DNA of 35,043 bases, from contig CAJFOC010000037.1 in NCBI GenBank assembly GCA_904395815.1, positions 1 through 35,043 of the forward strand, given 5' to 3'. Source of the DNA: an uncultured Holdemania sp. (GTDB lineage Bacteria; Bacillota_I; Bacilli_A; Erysipelotrichales; Erysipelotrichaceae). The translations under genes were made by a program, and so were the position numbers. Of this stretch, positions 17,728 to 26,508 are shown in pieces; the first letter of the stretch is position 1, and each line of letters starts with the position of its first letter. Below the pieces are notes generated by a model. It worked only from the letters and a program-made list of their open reading frames with translations, was not told the origin of the DNA and ran no database searches.

Positions 17728-18861
17728 ATGAGACAAAATAATATGGTAGCCATGATCCTGGCGGGCGGCCGCGGCAGCCGGCTTCTTGACCTGACCAAGA
17801 AGGTGGCCAAACCGGCGGTCTACTACGGCGGCAAGTACCGCATTATCGACTTTCCTCTGAGCAACTGCGCCAATTCCGGAATTTCGGTAGTCGGCGTCTT
17901 GACGCAGTATGAATCGGTCCAGCTGAACGCTTATGTGGCGCGTGATCACCATTGGGGGCTGGATGCCCGCGACAGCGGCGTCTTTGTTCTGCCGCCGCGG
18001 GAAAAGGATACGACCGGTTTTGGCCTGTATCGCGGAACGGCGGATGCGATCACTCAGAATCTGGACTTTCTCGATCAGATGGAAGCTGAATACGTGCTGA
18101 TTCTGTCCGGCGATCATATTTACAAGATGGATTACGCGAAGATGCTGGCGCATCACAAGGCCAACAACGCGGATGCGACGATTGCGGTGCTGGCGGTGCC
18201 ATTGAAGGAGGCCAGCCGCTTCGGTATCATGAATACGGATGAAAACGACCGGATCATTGAATTTGAGGAAAAGCCGGCCAAACCGAAAAGCAATCTGGCT
18301 TCGATGGGAATTTATATCTTCAATTACAAGACGCTGCGGAAATATCTGACCAGCGATGAGAAAGATGCCGGTTCCAATCATGATTTCGGCAAGGACATCA
18401 TCCCGGCGTATCTCAATGACGGAAAAATCCTGACGGCGTACCGCTTCAAGGGATACTGGAAAGATGTCGGAACGATCGATTCGCTGTGGGAAGCGAACAT
18501 GGATCTGCTGAATCCGGATAACGAACTGGATCTGAGCGATTCCGAGTGGAAGATTTACACCGAGGACATTCCGACCCCGCCGCAGTTTATCGGCGAGGAA
18601 GCGGAAGTGGACAACTGCTATATCAATCAGGGCAGCGTCGTCAACGGGTCCGTCAAGAATTCGGTGCTGTTTACCAATGTGGAGATCGGCAGCGGCGCGC
18701 AGGTGGTGGACAGCGTGATCATGCCGAACGCGGTGATCGGCGAAGGAGCGAAGGTCACCCGCTGCATCGTCGCCGGCGATGTGGAAATTGCGCCGGGCGC
18801 CGTCGTCGGCAACAAAGACAGCGAACATATTGAACTGGTCGCGAAAAAAAGAGTGAAATAA
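17728..18861 (+). CDS. glgC: Glucose-1-phosphate adenylyltransferase, catalytic subunit
   Basis: GlgC makes ADP-glucose from ATP and glucose-1-phosphate, the committed step of glycogen synthesis. The 377-residue protein shows the nucleotidyltransferase loop LAGGRGSRL near the N terminus, [20 protein letters not shown], the metal-binding [20 protein letters not shown], and [17 protein letters not shown], then a left-handed beta-helix of hexapeptide repeats (about 290-365). ATG 17728 is preferred because GGGGGC precedes it by about 8 nt; ATG 17713 in the same frame lacks a ribosome binding site and is very close to the predicted start. It is first in a tight operon, 13 nt before glgD. Confidence 0.96.
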   Translation: MRQNNMVAMILAGGRGSRLLDLTKKVAKPAVYYGGKYRIIDFPLSNCANSGISVVGVLTQYESVQLNAYVARDHHWGLDARDSGVFVLPPREKDTTGFGLYRGTADAITQNLDFLDQMEAEYVLILSGDHIYKMDYAKMLAHHKANNADATIAVLAVPLKEASRFGIMNTDENDRIIEFEEKPAKPKSNLASMGIYIFNYKTLRKYLTSDEKDAGSNHDFGKDIIPAYLNDGKILTAYRFKGYWKDVGTIDSLWEANMDLLNPDNELDLSDSEWKIYTEDIPTPPQFIGEEAEVDNCYINQGSVVNGSVKNSVLFTNVEIGSGAQVVDSVIMPNAVIGEGAKVTRCIVAGDVEIAPGAVVGNKDSEHIELVAKKRVK

Positions 18862-18874
18862 GGGGGATGGGATC

Positions 18875-19990
18875 ATGTGTGAAGCCTTGGGAATTATTAA
18901 TTTTGAAGATGCCAGCGTGGACATTGCCGGTCTGATGGATTACCGGCCTGCTTCAGCGATCTCGTTTCTGGGCCGTTACCGGCTGATCGACTTCATGCTT
19001 TCGAACATGACCAATTCCGGCATGTCGCAGATCGAGGTTTTCATCAAGGACAAGCCTCGTTCGCTGATTGAGCATCTGGGCAACGGACGGCAGTACAACA
19101 TCAACTCCAAGCGGGGGCGGCTGTCGATTCTGTATGGCGAGGAGCGGATCATGTCGGAAGTCTACAATCACGACGTCGCCAATTTCATGGATAACATTCA
19201 GTATATCGAAGAAGTCAACAAGCCGTACGTCGTCGTCGCGCCAAGCTACATGATTTATCAGATTGATTTCAACGAGGTGCTGAAGGCGCACGCGGAGAAA
19301 AACGCCGATGTCACCGTGGTGTACAAGGCGACCGATAACGCCAAGGAAGAATTCATCGGCTGCGATACGGTTTCGGTGGACAAGGACAAGCGGATTGTCG
19401 GCTTTGAGAAAAACCGCGGCAAGTACAAGGTGCGCAACGTTTCGCTGGAAGCGTATGTCATGACCAAAAAGCTGTTTCTTGATCTGGTGCGCAAGGCGGC
19501 CAATACCAGTTCGCTGTACTGGTTCAAGGATATTCTGGCGGACAGCTGCGAGGATTTGCGGATCGTCGGTTATCCTTACAAAGGCAAGGTTTACTGCATC
19601 AACAGCCTGCGCAGCTATTTCAAGGCCAATCTGGATCTGCGCAGCTACAGCAATGCCAAGGAACTGTTCAAGGAAGACTGGCCGATTCATACCCGGACCA
19701 ACGATTCAGCGCCATCGCAATACATGCCGGGAGCGCGGATTCGCGGCTGTTTGATTTCCAATGGCTGTCATATTGAGGGCGAAGTGGAAAACTGCGTGAT
19801 CGGCCGTAACGTCATCGTCAAAAAGGGTGCGGTGGTGAAAAACTGCGTCATTCTGCCAGGCGCTTACATCGGCGAGGGTGCCAAGCTGGATCGTGTCATC
19901 GTCGATAAGGCGGCGATTGTCAACCATGTGAAGAAATTGATAGGCACGGACGATTCGCCGATTTATGTCAAGCGCCGGGATCGAATCTGA
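18875..19990 (+). CDS. glgD: Glucose-1-phosphate adenylyltransferase, regulatory subunit GlgD
   Basis: This 371-residue paralogue of GlgC pairs with it in Firmicutes to form the GlgC/GlgD ADP-glucose pyrophosphorylase. The catalytic glycine-rich loop is lost (the segment reads GLMDYRPASAISF) and the SGDHIY metal-binding motif is replaced by APSYMIYQIDF, so it should be non-catalytic and modulatory. The GRYRLIDFMLSNMTNSGMSQIEVF block and the C-terminal hexapeptide repeats (about 285-350) are retained. An AAGGGGG site serves the ATG. It lies 13 nt after glgC and 11 nt before glgA. The regulatory role is known for the family; the motif loss is visible here. Confidence 0.95.
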   Translation: MCEALGIINFEDASVDIAGLMDYRPASAISFLGRYRLIDFMLSNMTNSGMSQIEVFIKDKPRSLIEHLGNGRQYNINSKRGRLSILYGEERIMSEVYNHDVANFMDNIQYIEEVNKPYVVVAPSYMIYQIDFNEVLKAHAEKNADVTVVYKATDNAKEEFIGCDTVSVDKDKRIVGFEKNRGKYKVRNVSLEAYVMTKKLFLDLVRKAANTSSLYWFKDILADSCEDLRIVGYPYKGKVYCINSLRSYFKANLDLRSYSNAKELFKEDWPIHTRTNDSAPSQYMPGARIRGCLISNGCHIEGEVENCVIGRNVIVKKGAVVKNCVILPGAYIGEGAKLDRVIVDKAAIVNHVKKLIGTDDSPIYVKRRDRI

Positions 19991-20001
19991 GGAGGGACGC
20001 C

Positions 20002-21435
20002 ATGAAGTCTGTATTGTTTGCGGCATCCGAGGGCTTGCCGTACATTAAAACCGGAGGGCTGGCGGATGTGATCGGTTCGCTGCCGAAAATCCTCAACGCC
20101 AAAGGACTGGACGCCCGGGTCGTATTACCGATGTACAAGCGGATCGCGGAGCGTTACCGCGCTGATTTTACCCGTCTGAAAACCATTCCGATTCATGCCG
20201 GGCTGATCGATACGATTGCGACGATCTACCAGACCCAGTGGGAAGGGGTCACCTATTATTTCATTGAGCATGCCGGCTATTTTGAAAGAGACGGACTGTA
20301 TGGGTATCCGGATGATGGCGAACGGTTTGCCTTCTATCAGAAAGCTGTGCTGGAAATGTTGTGGGCGGTTGATTTCTTCCCGGATGTGCTGCATTGCCAT
20401 GACTGGCATACCGGCATGATTCCGGCGCTGTGCCGGATTCAGTATCCGGATGATGAGCGCTATCAGCGGATCCGGCATGTCTACACGATTCACAATCTGG
20501 CTTTCCAGGGCAATTTCCCGGCTTCGGTGCTGGGCGATTGCTTCGGGTTGCCGTACCGTTATTTTGAAGACGGTTCGATGCGTTTTCACAACGGCATCAG
20601 CTTCATGAAGACCGGTCTGGTGTTTGCCGATAAGATCACTACAGTATCGCCGACGTACGCGCAGGAAATTTTGACCGCGCAGTATGGCGAACAGATGGAT
20701 GAAGTACTGCGGATGCGGGCTCAGGATCTGTCCGGGATTGTCAACGGCATCGATATTCACTCCTGGAATCCGGCGAGCGATCCGGTGCTGGCGGCCAACT
20801 ACGACGCGTCCAGCGTGCTGGAAGGAAAACGGCTGAACAAGCGGGCCGTACAGCAGGAGCTGGGATTGCGGGTCACGGATGAAGTCATGATGATCGGCAT
20901 CGTATCCCGGCTGACCTGGCAGAAGGGCGTCTATCTGATTATTGAAAAACTGGCGGAGATCATGGGCCTGGATATTCAGTTTGTGATTCTGGGAACCGGG
21001 GAAACGCATATTGAAAACCAGTTTAAGATCATGGAAGATCAGTATCGCCGCCGGGCCGTCTATTACTGCGGTTACAACGACGATCTGGCGCACCGGATTT
21101 ACGCCGGCTGCGATCTGTTTTTGATGCCTTCGCTGTTTGAACCATGCGGAATCGGCCAGCTGATCGCGATGCATTATGGAGCGCTGCCGCTGGTCAGAGA
21201 AACGGGCGGACTGAAAGATACGGTTCAGCCGTACAATCAGTATACCAAAGAAGGCAACGGCTTCAGCTTCGGCGCGTTCAACAGTCACGATATGCTGTAC
21301 ACGATGCGCAGCGCTGCCGATCTGTTCTATCTCAACCGGGCGGATTGGGACATGCTGGTCCAGCATGCCATGGCGACGGATGTCAGCTGGGATCGTTCGG
21401 CAGATCAGTATCTGCAGCTGTACAATGAACTCTGA
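20002..21435 (+). CDS. glgA: Glycogen synthase (ADP-glucose type)
   Basis: GlgA is a GT5 glucosyltransferase that extends alpha-1,4-glucan chains with ADP-glucose supplied by GlgC/GlgD. The 477-residue length is standard. Visible motifs are the N-terminal KTGGLADVIGSLPK ADP-binding loop, LHCHDWHTGMIPAL, TVSPTYAQEI, NGIDIHSWNP, SRLTWQKGVYLI, and the C-terminal SLFEPCGIGQLIAMHYGALPLVRETGGLKDTV donor-binding segment. A GAGGAGGG site 11 nt after glgD sets the start. It ends the glgCDA operon at a good terminator that overlaps its stop codon. Confidence 0.97.
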   Translation: MKSVLFAASEGLPYIKTGGLADVIGSLPKILNAKGLDARVVLPMYKRIAERYRADFTRLKTIPIHAGLIDTIATIYQTQWEGVTYYFIEHAGYFERDGLYGYPDDGERFAFYQKAVLEMLWAVDFFPDVLHCHDWHTGMIPALCRIQYPDDERYQRIRHVYTIHNLAFQGNFPASVLGDCFGLPYRYFEDGSMRFHNGISFMKTGLVFADKITTVSPTYAQEILTAQYGEQMDEVLRMRAQDLSGIVNGIDIHSWNPASDPVLAANYDASSVLEGKRLNKRAVQQELGLRVTDEVMMIGIVSRLTWQKGVYLIIEKLAEIMGLDIQFVILGTGETHIENQFKIMEDQYRRRAVYYCGYNDDLAHRIYAGCDLFLMPSLFEPCGIGQLIAMHYGALPLVRETGGLKDTVQPYNQYTKEGNGFSFGAFNSHDMLYTMRSAADLFYLNRADWDMLVQHAMATDVSWDRSADQYLQLYNEL

Positions 21436-21460
21436 GGAACCTTTCGGGTTCCTTTTTTTT
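21435..21460 (+). terminator. Terminator of glgCDA
   Basis: AGGAACC (21435-21441) pairs with GGTTCCT (21447-21453) over a 5-nt loop, followed by T residues to 21460. The last base of the glgA stop is the first base of the stem. Confidence 0.92.
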
Positions 21461-21549
21461 GAGGTGAGGGAGCAGGGAGCGGCCCGGGTTAAAGAGCGGG
21501 AAAAAAGCCGGCTGCAGAGCCGGAAAACGAAGATAAAAAAGGGTTCAAA

Positions 21550-21565
21550 AAGAAAGCGCTATCAT
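21550..21565 (+). promoter_or_regulatory. cre-like site upstream of pgk
   Basis: AAGAAAGCGCTATCAT matches the cre pattern WTGnAARCGnWWnCAW at every fixed position except the second (A instead of T). It is centred about 42 bp upstream of the -35, a position compatible with CcpA activation of glycolytic genes. Confidence 0.5.
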
Positions 21566-21599
21566 CTTGATAAGCTTATCACAAGCGTGTTTTTCCTTG

Positions 21600-21628
21600 T
21601 TTACTTCACTGTTTTCGGGTGCTATAAT
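21600..21628 (+). promoter_or_regulatory. Promoter of pgk-tpiA
   Basis: TTTACT (21600-21605) and TATAAT (21623-21628) are separated by 17 bp, with an extended -10 TG at 21620-21621. The short leader carries AAAAGGAGG before ATG 21657. Confidence 0.85.
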
Positions 21629-21656
21629 TTGAAATGTAAAAGGAGGAATTCTTAAC

Positions 21657-22856
21657 ATGGCAAAACAAACAGTTCGTGATCTGGATGTTAAGGGAAAACG
21701 CGTCCTCGTCCGTGTTGACTTTAACGTTCCAATCAAAGATGGAAAGATTACTGATGATAATCGTATCGTCTCCGCTCTTCCGACCATCAACTACCTGACT
21801 GAACAGGGAGCGAAGGTCATCCTGATGTCGCATCTGGGCAAGATCGACCACAAGGATCCGGAGAAGTGCGAAGCCGGCAAGAAGAAAAACAACATGGCGC
21901 CGGTTGCTGTCCGGCTGCAGGAGCTGGTCAAGGCGCCGGTCAAATTCGTCCCGGTTACCCGCGGTGAGGAACTGGAGAAGGCGATTGCCGACATGAAGGA
22001 TGGCGAAATCGTCCTGATGCAGAATACCCGTTATGAAAAGGGCGAAAGCAAAAACGATCCGGAACTGGCGGCTTACTGGGCCGGTTTGGGAGATCTGTTT
22101 GTCTCCGACGCTTTTGGTTCGGTTCACAGAGCGCATGCCTCGACGGTTGGCATCGCGACGCATCTGCCAAGCGCGGTAGGTTTCCTGGTTCAGAAGGAAA
22201 TTGAAAACCTGAGTGCGGCGATCGACAATCCGAAGCGTCCGCTGGTTGCGATTCTGGGCGGCGCCAAGGTTTCCGATAAGATCAAGGTCATTGAGAACCT
22301 GCTGAAGATCGCGGACAAGGTCATTGTCGGCGGCGGTATGGCGTATACCTTCCTGAAGGCTCAGGGCAAGGAAATCGGTACTTCGCTTCTGGAAGAAGAC
22401 CGCATCGAAATGGCGAAGGAGTTTTTGGCTCAGGGCGAAGGCAAGCTGATTCTGCCGGTGGATTCCGTAGTTGCCAATGCGTTTGACAACGCAACGGAAG
22501 TCAAAACGGTCAGCAACGATGAAATTCCGGCTGGTTTCATGGGACTGGATATCGGACCGAAGTCCATCGAATTGTTCCGTAAGGAACTGGAAGGCGCCAA
22601 GACGGTAGTCTGGAACGGCCCGATGGGTGTCTTTGAAAATCCGGCTTATGCCAACGGCACGATTGAGATCTGCAAGGCGATCTCCGAACTGCCGGATGCG
22701 ATGACGGTCATCGGCGGCGGTGATTCCGCGGCGGCGGCGATTCAGCTGGGCTTCAAGGATAAGTTCACGCACATTTCCACCGGCGGCGGCGCTTCGCTGG
22801 AATACATGGAAGGCAAGGAACTGCCGGGCATCGCGATCATTCAGGAGAAAAAATAA
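21657..22856 (+). CDS. pgk: Phosphoglycerate kinase
   Basis: Pgk transfers phosphate from 1,3-bisphosphoglycerate to ADP in glycolysis. The 399-residue length is typical. Visible are [16 protein letters not shown] at the N terminus, LMSHLGK, the [12 protein letters not shown] substrate segment, GGAKVSDKI, the [10 protein letters not shown] loop, and the nucleotide-binding GGGDSAAA near the C terminus. An AAAAGGAGG site sets ATG 21657. Its TAA overlaps the tpiA ATG by one base (TAATG), implying coupling. No gapA lies in this window. Confidence 0.98.
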   Translation: MAKQTVRDLDVKGKRVLVRVDFNVPIKDGKITDDNRIVSALPTINYLTEQGAKVILMSHLGKIDHKDPEKCEAGKKKNNMAPVAVRLQELVKAPVKFVPVTRGEELEKAIADMKDGEIVLMQNTRYEKGESKNDPELAAYWAGLGDLFVSDAFGSVHRAHASTVGIATHLPSAVGFLVQKEIENLSAAIDNPKRPLVAILGGAKVSDKIKVIENLLKIADKVIVGGGMAYTFLKAQGKEIGTSLLEEDRIEMAKEFLAQGEGKLILPVDSVVANAFDNATEVKTVSNDEIPAGFMGLDIGPKSIELFRKELEGAKTVVWNGPMGVFENPAYANGTIEICKAISELPDAMTVIGGGDSAAAAIQLGFKDKFTHISTGGGASLEYMEGKELPGIAIIQEKK

Positions 22857-23599
22857 TGAGAAAACCGATTATTGTTGGCAACTGGAAAATGAACAAAACC
22901 TGCGCGGAAGCGGTCAGCTTCATCAACGAGATTGAGCCGAAACTGCACGACCATGCCGATTACGGCATTGCCGCTCCGTTTACCGCGCTGAAAGACTGCG
23001 TCAATACAGCCAAAGGACTGATTGTCGCGGCGGAAAACTGCCACTTTGAGGACAGCGGCGCCTTTACCGGCGAGGTCAGCGTTCCGATGCTGGAAGAAAT
23101 CGGCGTCAAGTGGTGCATCATCGGTCATTCCGAGCGCCGTCAGATGTTCGGCGAAACGGATGAGACTGTCAATAAGAAAGCCAAGCGCCTGTTAGAGGCG
23201 GGAATGACTCCGATTCTGTGCATCGGCGAAACGGAAGAACAGTTCGATGCCGGAAAAACCGAAGAAGTAATCCGCAGCCAGCTGAGCCGCGGACTGGATG
23301 GCCTGTGCCCGAAATGCGTTTCGAGAATGGTCATTGCGTATGAGCCTATCTGGGCGATCGGCACCGGCAAGAGCGCGACGAAGGAAATCGCTCAGAACTG
23401 CTGTCACATCGTTCGTGATCAGGTTCGTGTGATGTTTGGGGATGAAGCGGCCGACAGCGTCCGCGTTCAGTATGGCGGTTCCGTCAAGCCGGGCAATATC
23501 CGGGAATACATGGCCATGGAGGATATTGACGGTGCCCTGATCGGCGGTGCATCGCTGAAGACGGATTCCTTTGAGGAAATCATCAACGCGACAAAATAA
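22856..23599 (+). CDS. tpiA: Triosephosphate isomerase
   Basis: TpiA interconverts dihydroxyacetone phosphate and glyceraldehyde-3-phosphate. The 247-residue protein has all catalytic residues: Lys11 in VGNWKMN, His91 in IIGHSERR and Glu163 in AYEPIWAIGTG, followed by the flexible loop and the phosphate-binding YGGSVKPGN and GGAS motifs. The ribosome binding site (AGGAG) lies in the last codons of pgk, and the start overlaps the pgk stop. No terminator was seen after it, so transcripts probably run on into the small membrane gene and eno. Confidence 0.98.
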   Translation: MRKPIIVGNWKMNKTCAEAVSFINEIEPKLHDHADYGIAAPFTALKDCVNTAKGLIVAAENCHFEDSGAFTGEVSVPMLEEIGVKWCIIGHSERRQMFGETDETVNKKAKRLLEAGMTPILCIGETEEQFDAGKTEEVIRSQLSRGLDGLCPKCVSRMVIAYEPIWAIGTGKSATKEIAQNCCHIVRDQVRVMFGDEAADSVRVQYGGSVKPGNIREYMAMEDIDGALIGGASLKTDSFEEIINATK

Positions 23600-23632
23600 G
23601 CGAAACTGACAAAATTCCCACCGATCCGATTT

Positions 23633-23659
23633 TATAATGATGCCGAAGGAGGCATCGTT
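23633..23659 (+). promoter_or_regulatory. Promoter -10 overlapping a ribosome-binding-site hairpin
   Basis: TATAAT at 23633-23638 overlaps the 5' arm of a hairpin: AATGATGCC (23636-23644) pairs with GGCATCGTT (23651-23659, one U-G pair) around the loop GAAGGA. The ribosome binding site AAGGAGG lies in the loop and 3' arm, directly before ATG 23660. No good -35 is present. A transcript starting near 23645 would lack the 5' arm and leave the site open; read-through from tpiA would form the hairpin. Confidence 0.5.
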
Positions 23660-23848
23660 ATGAAAAAAAGGATCGGCGGGATTCTGATTGTCTCCGGTGT
23701 TGTACTGCTGCTGAATCCGCAGATGGAATTCAGCGCGCTGCTTCCGGAGCTGGAAAAAGTTCTGATCAGCTACTGGCCGCTGGCGCTGATCATTCTGGGG
23801 CTGACGTTGCAGAATGATCGCGGCAAGGCCAAAAAGACTCATCGTTAG
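23660..23848 (+). CDS. Small membrane protein (LiaF-TM/DUF5668-like)
   Basis: A 62-residue protein with two hydrophobic segments (about 6-20 and 40-53), short basic ends, and the motif YWPLALIILGL. That motif is typical of the small two-helix domain found in DUF5668/LiaF-type membrane proteins, and the resemblance is the only functional clue. It lies between tpiA and eno in the same orientation, with its own AAGGAGG site held in a hairpin. The function is unknown. Its length and position make it easily missed, but start, ribosome binding site and hydrophobic pattern agree. Confidence 0.8.
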   Translation: MKKRIGGILIVSGVVLLLNPQMEFSALLPELEKVLISYWPLALIILGLTLQNDRGKAKKTHR

Positions 23849-23855
23849 GTTCCTG

Positions 23856-23871
23856 TCTTCTGTACAGAAGA
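23856..23871 (+). repeat. 16-bp perfect palindrome upstream of eno
   Basis: TCTTCTGTACAGAAGA is its own reverse complement. It lies 35 bp before the eno start and 7 bp after the preceding stop. There is no T run, so it is not a standard terminator; it may be an operator or an RNA processing/stability hairpin. Confidence 0.6.
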
Positions 23872-23878
23872 AGGATAG

Positions 23879-25201
<1,323 letters not shown>

Positions 25202-25224
25202 ATCTGATTTTCTGAAAGGATTTC

Positions 25225-25275
25225 TTGAAACTCCTGATTCACGCGGTATAATAGCGTAGGAATCAGGAGTTTTTT
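25225..25275 (+). promoter_or_regulatory. Combined eno terminator and yitT-type promoter
   Basis: An 11-bp stem, AACTCCTGATT (25229-25239) with AATCAGGAGTT (25261-25271), followed by T residues to 25275, ends eno. The same DNA holds a promoter: TTGAAA (25225-25230), 16 bp, TATAAT (25247-25252) in the loop. The AGGAG ribosome binding site of the next gene is in the 3' arm, and the T run abuts its ATG. A transcript starting near 25259 lacks the 5' arm. Confidence 0.85.
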
Positions 25276-26157
25276 ATGATTATCAATGTAAGGAAACTGA
25301 AAAAGAGTGTTGTGTTTCGCTGGCTGTTTACGCTGGTGATGGTGCTGCTGTCGGCATTGCTGCAGGTGTTTGTTATTCAGGCTTTTATCAATCCCAGCGG
25401 ATTGCTTTCCAGCGGGTTTACGGGGCTGGCCATTCTGATCCAGCGGGTTGGAGCGCTGGTGGGCGTTGAGCTCAATGTATCGCTGATGATTATTCTGCTG
25501 AATGTGCCGGTCGCCCTGTTGTGCGCCCGCAGTATTTCACTCAAATTTACGATCTTTTCCAGCGTCCAGTTTTTTTGTGCTTCCCTGTTTCTGCAGATTT
25601 TTGATTTTCAGCCGGTTTTCACCGATACGATTTTGAACTGTCTGATCGGCGGGGTGCTGTATGGTACCTCGATTCTGCTGGCGCTGAAGGGGAATGCCAG
25701 TACCGGCGGAACGGATTTCATCGCTTTGTATGTGTCCAACAAGATCAACAAATCGATCTGGAGCCAGGTGTTTGTGTTCAACTGTCTGATGCTGTGCATT
25801 TTTGGCATGTTGTTTGGCTGGCAGAGCGCCGGGTATTCCATCCTGTTTCAGTACATTTCGACGCAGACGATCAACGCTCATCATCACCGTTATGATCGGG
25901 TGACCATGCAGATCACCACCGCGATGCCGGAAGAAGTCACGGCGGCGTACGTCCGGGAATATCGGCATGGCATCACGATCACACCGGGAACCGGCGGCTT
26001 TTCACATCAGCCGTTTGCGCTGATGCACACGGTGGTGTCTTCCTATGAGGTAAAAGATATCGTCGATCTGATGCGGGCGGTGGATCCTCATCTGATCGTT
26101 AACGTATACAAGACCGAGGATTTCTTCGGCGGCTTTTACCGTAAGCCGCTGGATTGA
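25276..26157 (+). CDS. YitT family membrane protein (DUF161/DUF2179)
   Basis: This 293-residue protein has about five to six membrane spans in residues 15-195 and a soluble C-terminal domain (about 205-290) of the DUF2179 type. Family features visible are AFINPSGLLSSGFTGLAILIQ, LNVPVALLC, GNASTGGTDFIALYVSNK, and the C-terminal HGITITPGTGGFS, then ALMHTVVSSYEVKDIVDLMRAVDPHLIVNVYKTEDFFGGFY. YitT-type proteins are widespread in Firmicutes, but their transport or regulatory role is not established. ATG 25276 is used with AGGAG six bases upstream, in the 3' arm of the eno terminator. Confidence 0.92.
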   Translation: MIINVRKLKKSVVFRWLFTLVMVLLSALLQVFVIQAFINPSGLLSSGFTGLAILIQRVGALVGVELNVSLMIILLNVPVALLCARSISLKFTIFSSVQFFCASLFLQIFDFQPVFTDTILNCLIGGVLYGTSILLALKGNASTGGTDFIALYVSNKINKSIWSQVFVFNCLMLCIFGMLFGWQSAGYSILFQYISTQTINAHHHRYDRVTMQITTAMPEEVTAAYVREYRHGITITPGTGGFSHQPFALMHTVVSSYEVKDIVDLMRAVDPHLIVNVYKTEDFFGGFYRKPLD

Positions 26158-26172
26158 GTCTGTAAATCGGCA

Positions 26173-26201
26173 TTGCATTTTGACTGCAGCTTTGTTATAA
26201 T
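26173..26201 (+). promoter_or_regulatory. Promoter of secG-rnr-smpB
   Basis: TTGCAT (26173-26178) and TATAAT (26196-26201) are separated by 17 bp, with an extended -10 TG at 26193-26194. Confidence 0.75.
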
Positions 26202-26232
26202 AGGATGGCGAAGAATTGGAAGGAGGATTAAG

Positions 26233-26457
26233 ATGCTGGATATCGTATTGATGGTAGTGTCGGTGATTTTAATACTTCTTTCTCTTTTACAAAGTGGAAA
26301 ATCAGACGGGATCAGCGGTGCTTTTACAGGGAGCGGCGGATTAAATCTGTTTGCCAATGTAAAAGAGAGAGGACCGGAAAAGATCATTTCCAACGCCACA
26401 CTGGTGATCGGAATTGTGTTCTTCATGCTGGTCATTGTAATCCGGGTATTTAATTGA
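26233..26457 (+). CDS. secG: Preprotein translocase subunit SecG
   Basis: A 74-residue SecG with two membrane segments (about 3-20 and 54-72) joined by a glycine-rich cytoplasmic loop, LLQSGKSDGISGAFTGSGG, which is the family signature. It supports SecYEG translocation with SecA, encoded about 14 kb upstream in this window. ATG 26233 follows GGAAGGAGG; an earlier in-frame start crosses the promoter. Its position immediately before rnr and smpB is the common Firmicutes order. A strong hairpin follows, so rnr-smpB expression depends on read-through or another start. Confidence 0.94.
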   Translation: MLDIVLMVVSVILILLSLLQSGKSDGISGAFTGSGGLNLFANVKERGPEKIISNATLVIGIVFFMLVIVIRVFN

Positions 26458-26479
26458 GGCCGTCATGACGGCCTTTTTT
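26457..26479 (+). terminator. Terminator after secG
   Basis: The palindromic stem AGGCCGT/ACGGCCT (26457-26463 with 26468-26474) is followed by T residues to 26479. It lies only 30 nt before rnr, with no clear promoter between them, so it may act as an attenuator limiting rnr-smpB. Confidence 0.85.
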
Positions 26480-26508
26480 CATAATGAAAGGAAAATCGAG
26501 GTGACAGA

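Noticed and set aside
18875-19990. glgD as a second functional glgC
   Set aside because: The catalytic glycine-rich loop and SGDHIY motif are replaced, as in regulatory GlgD subunits.
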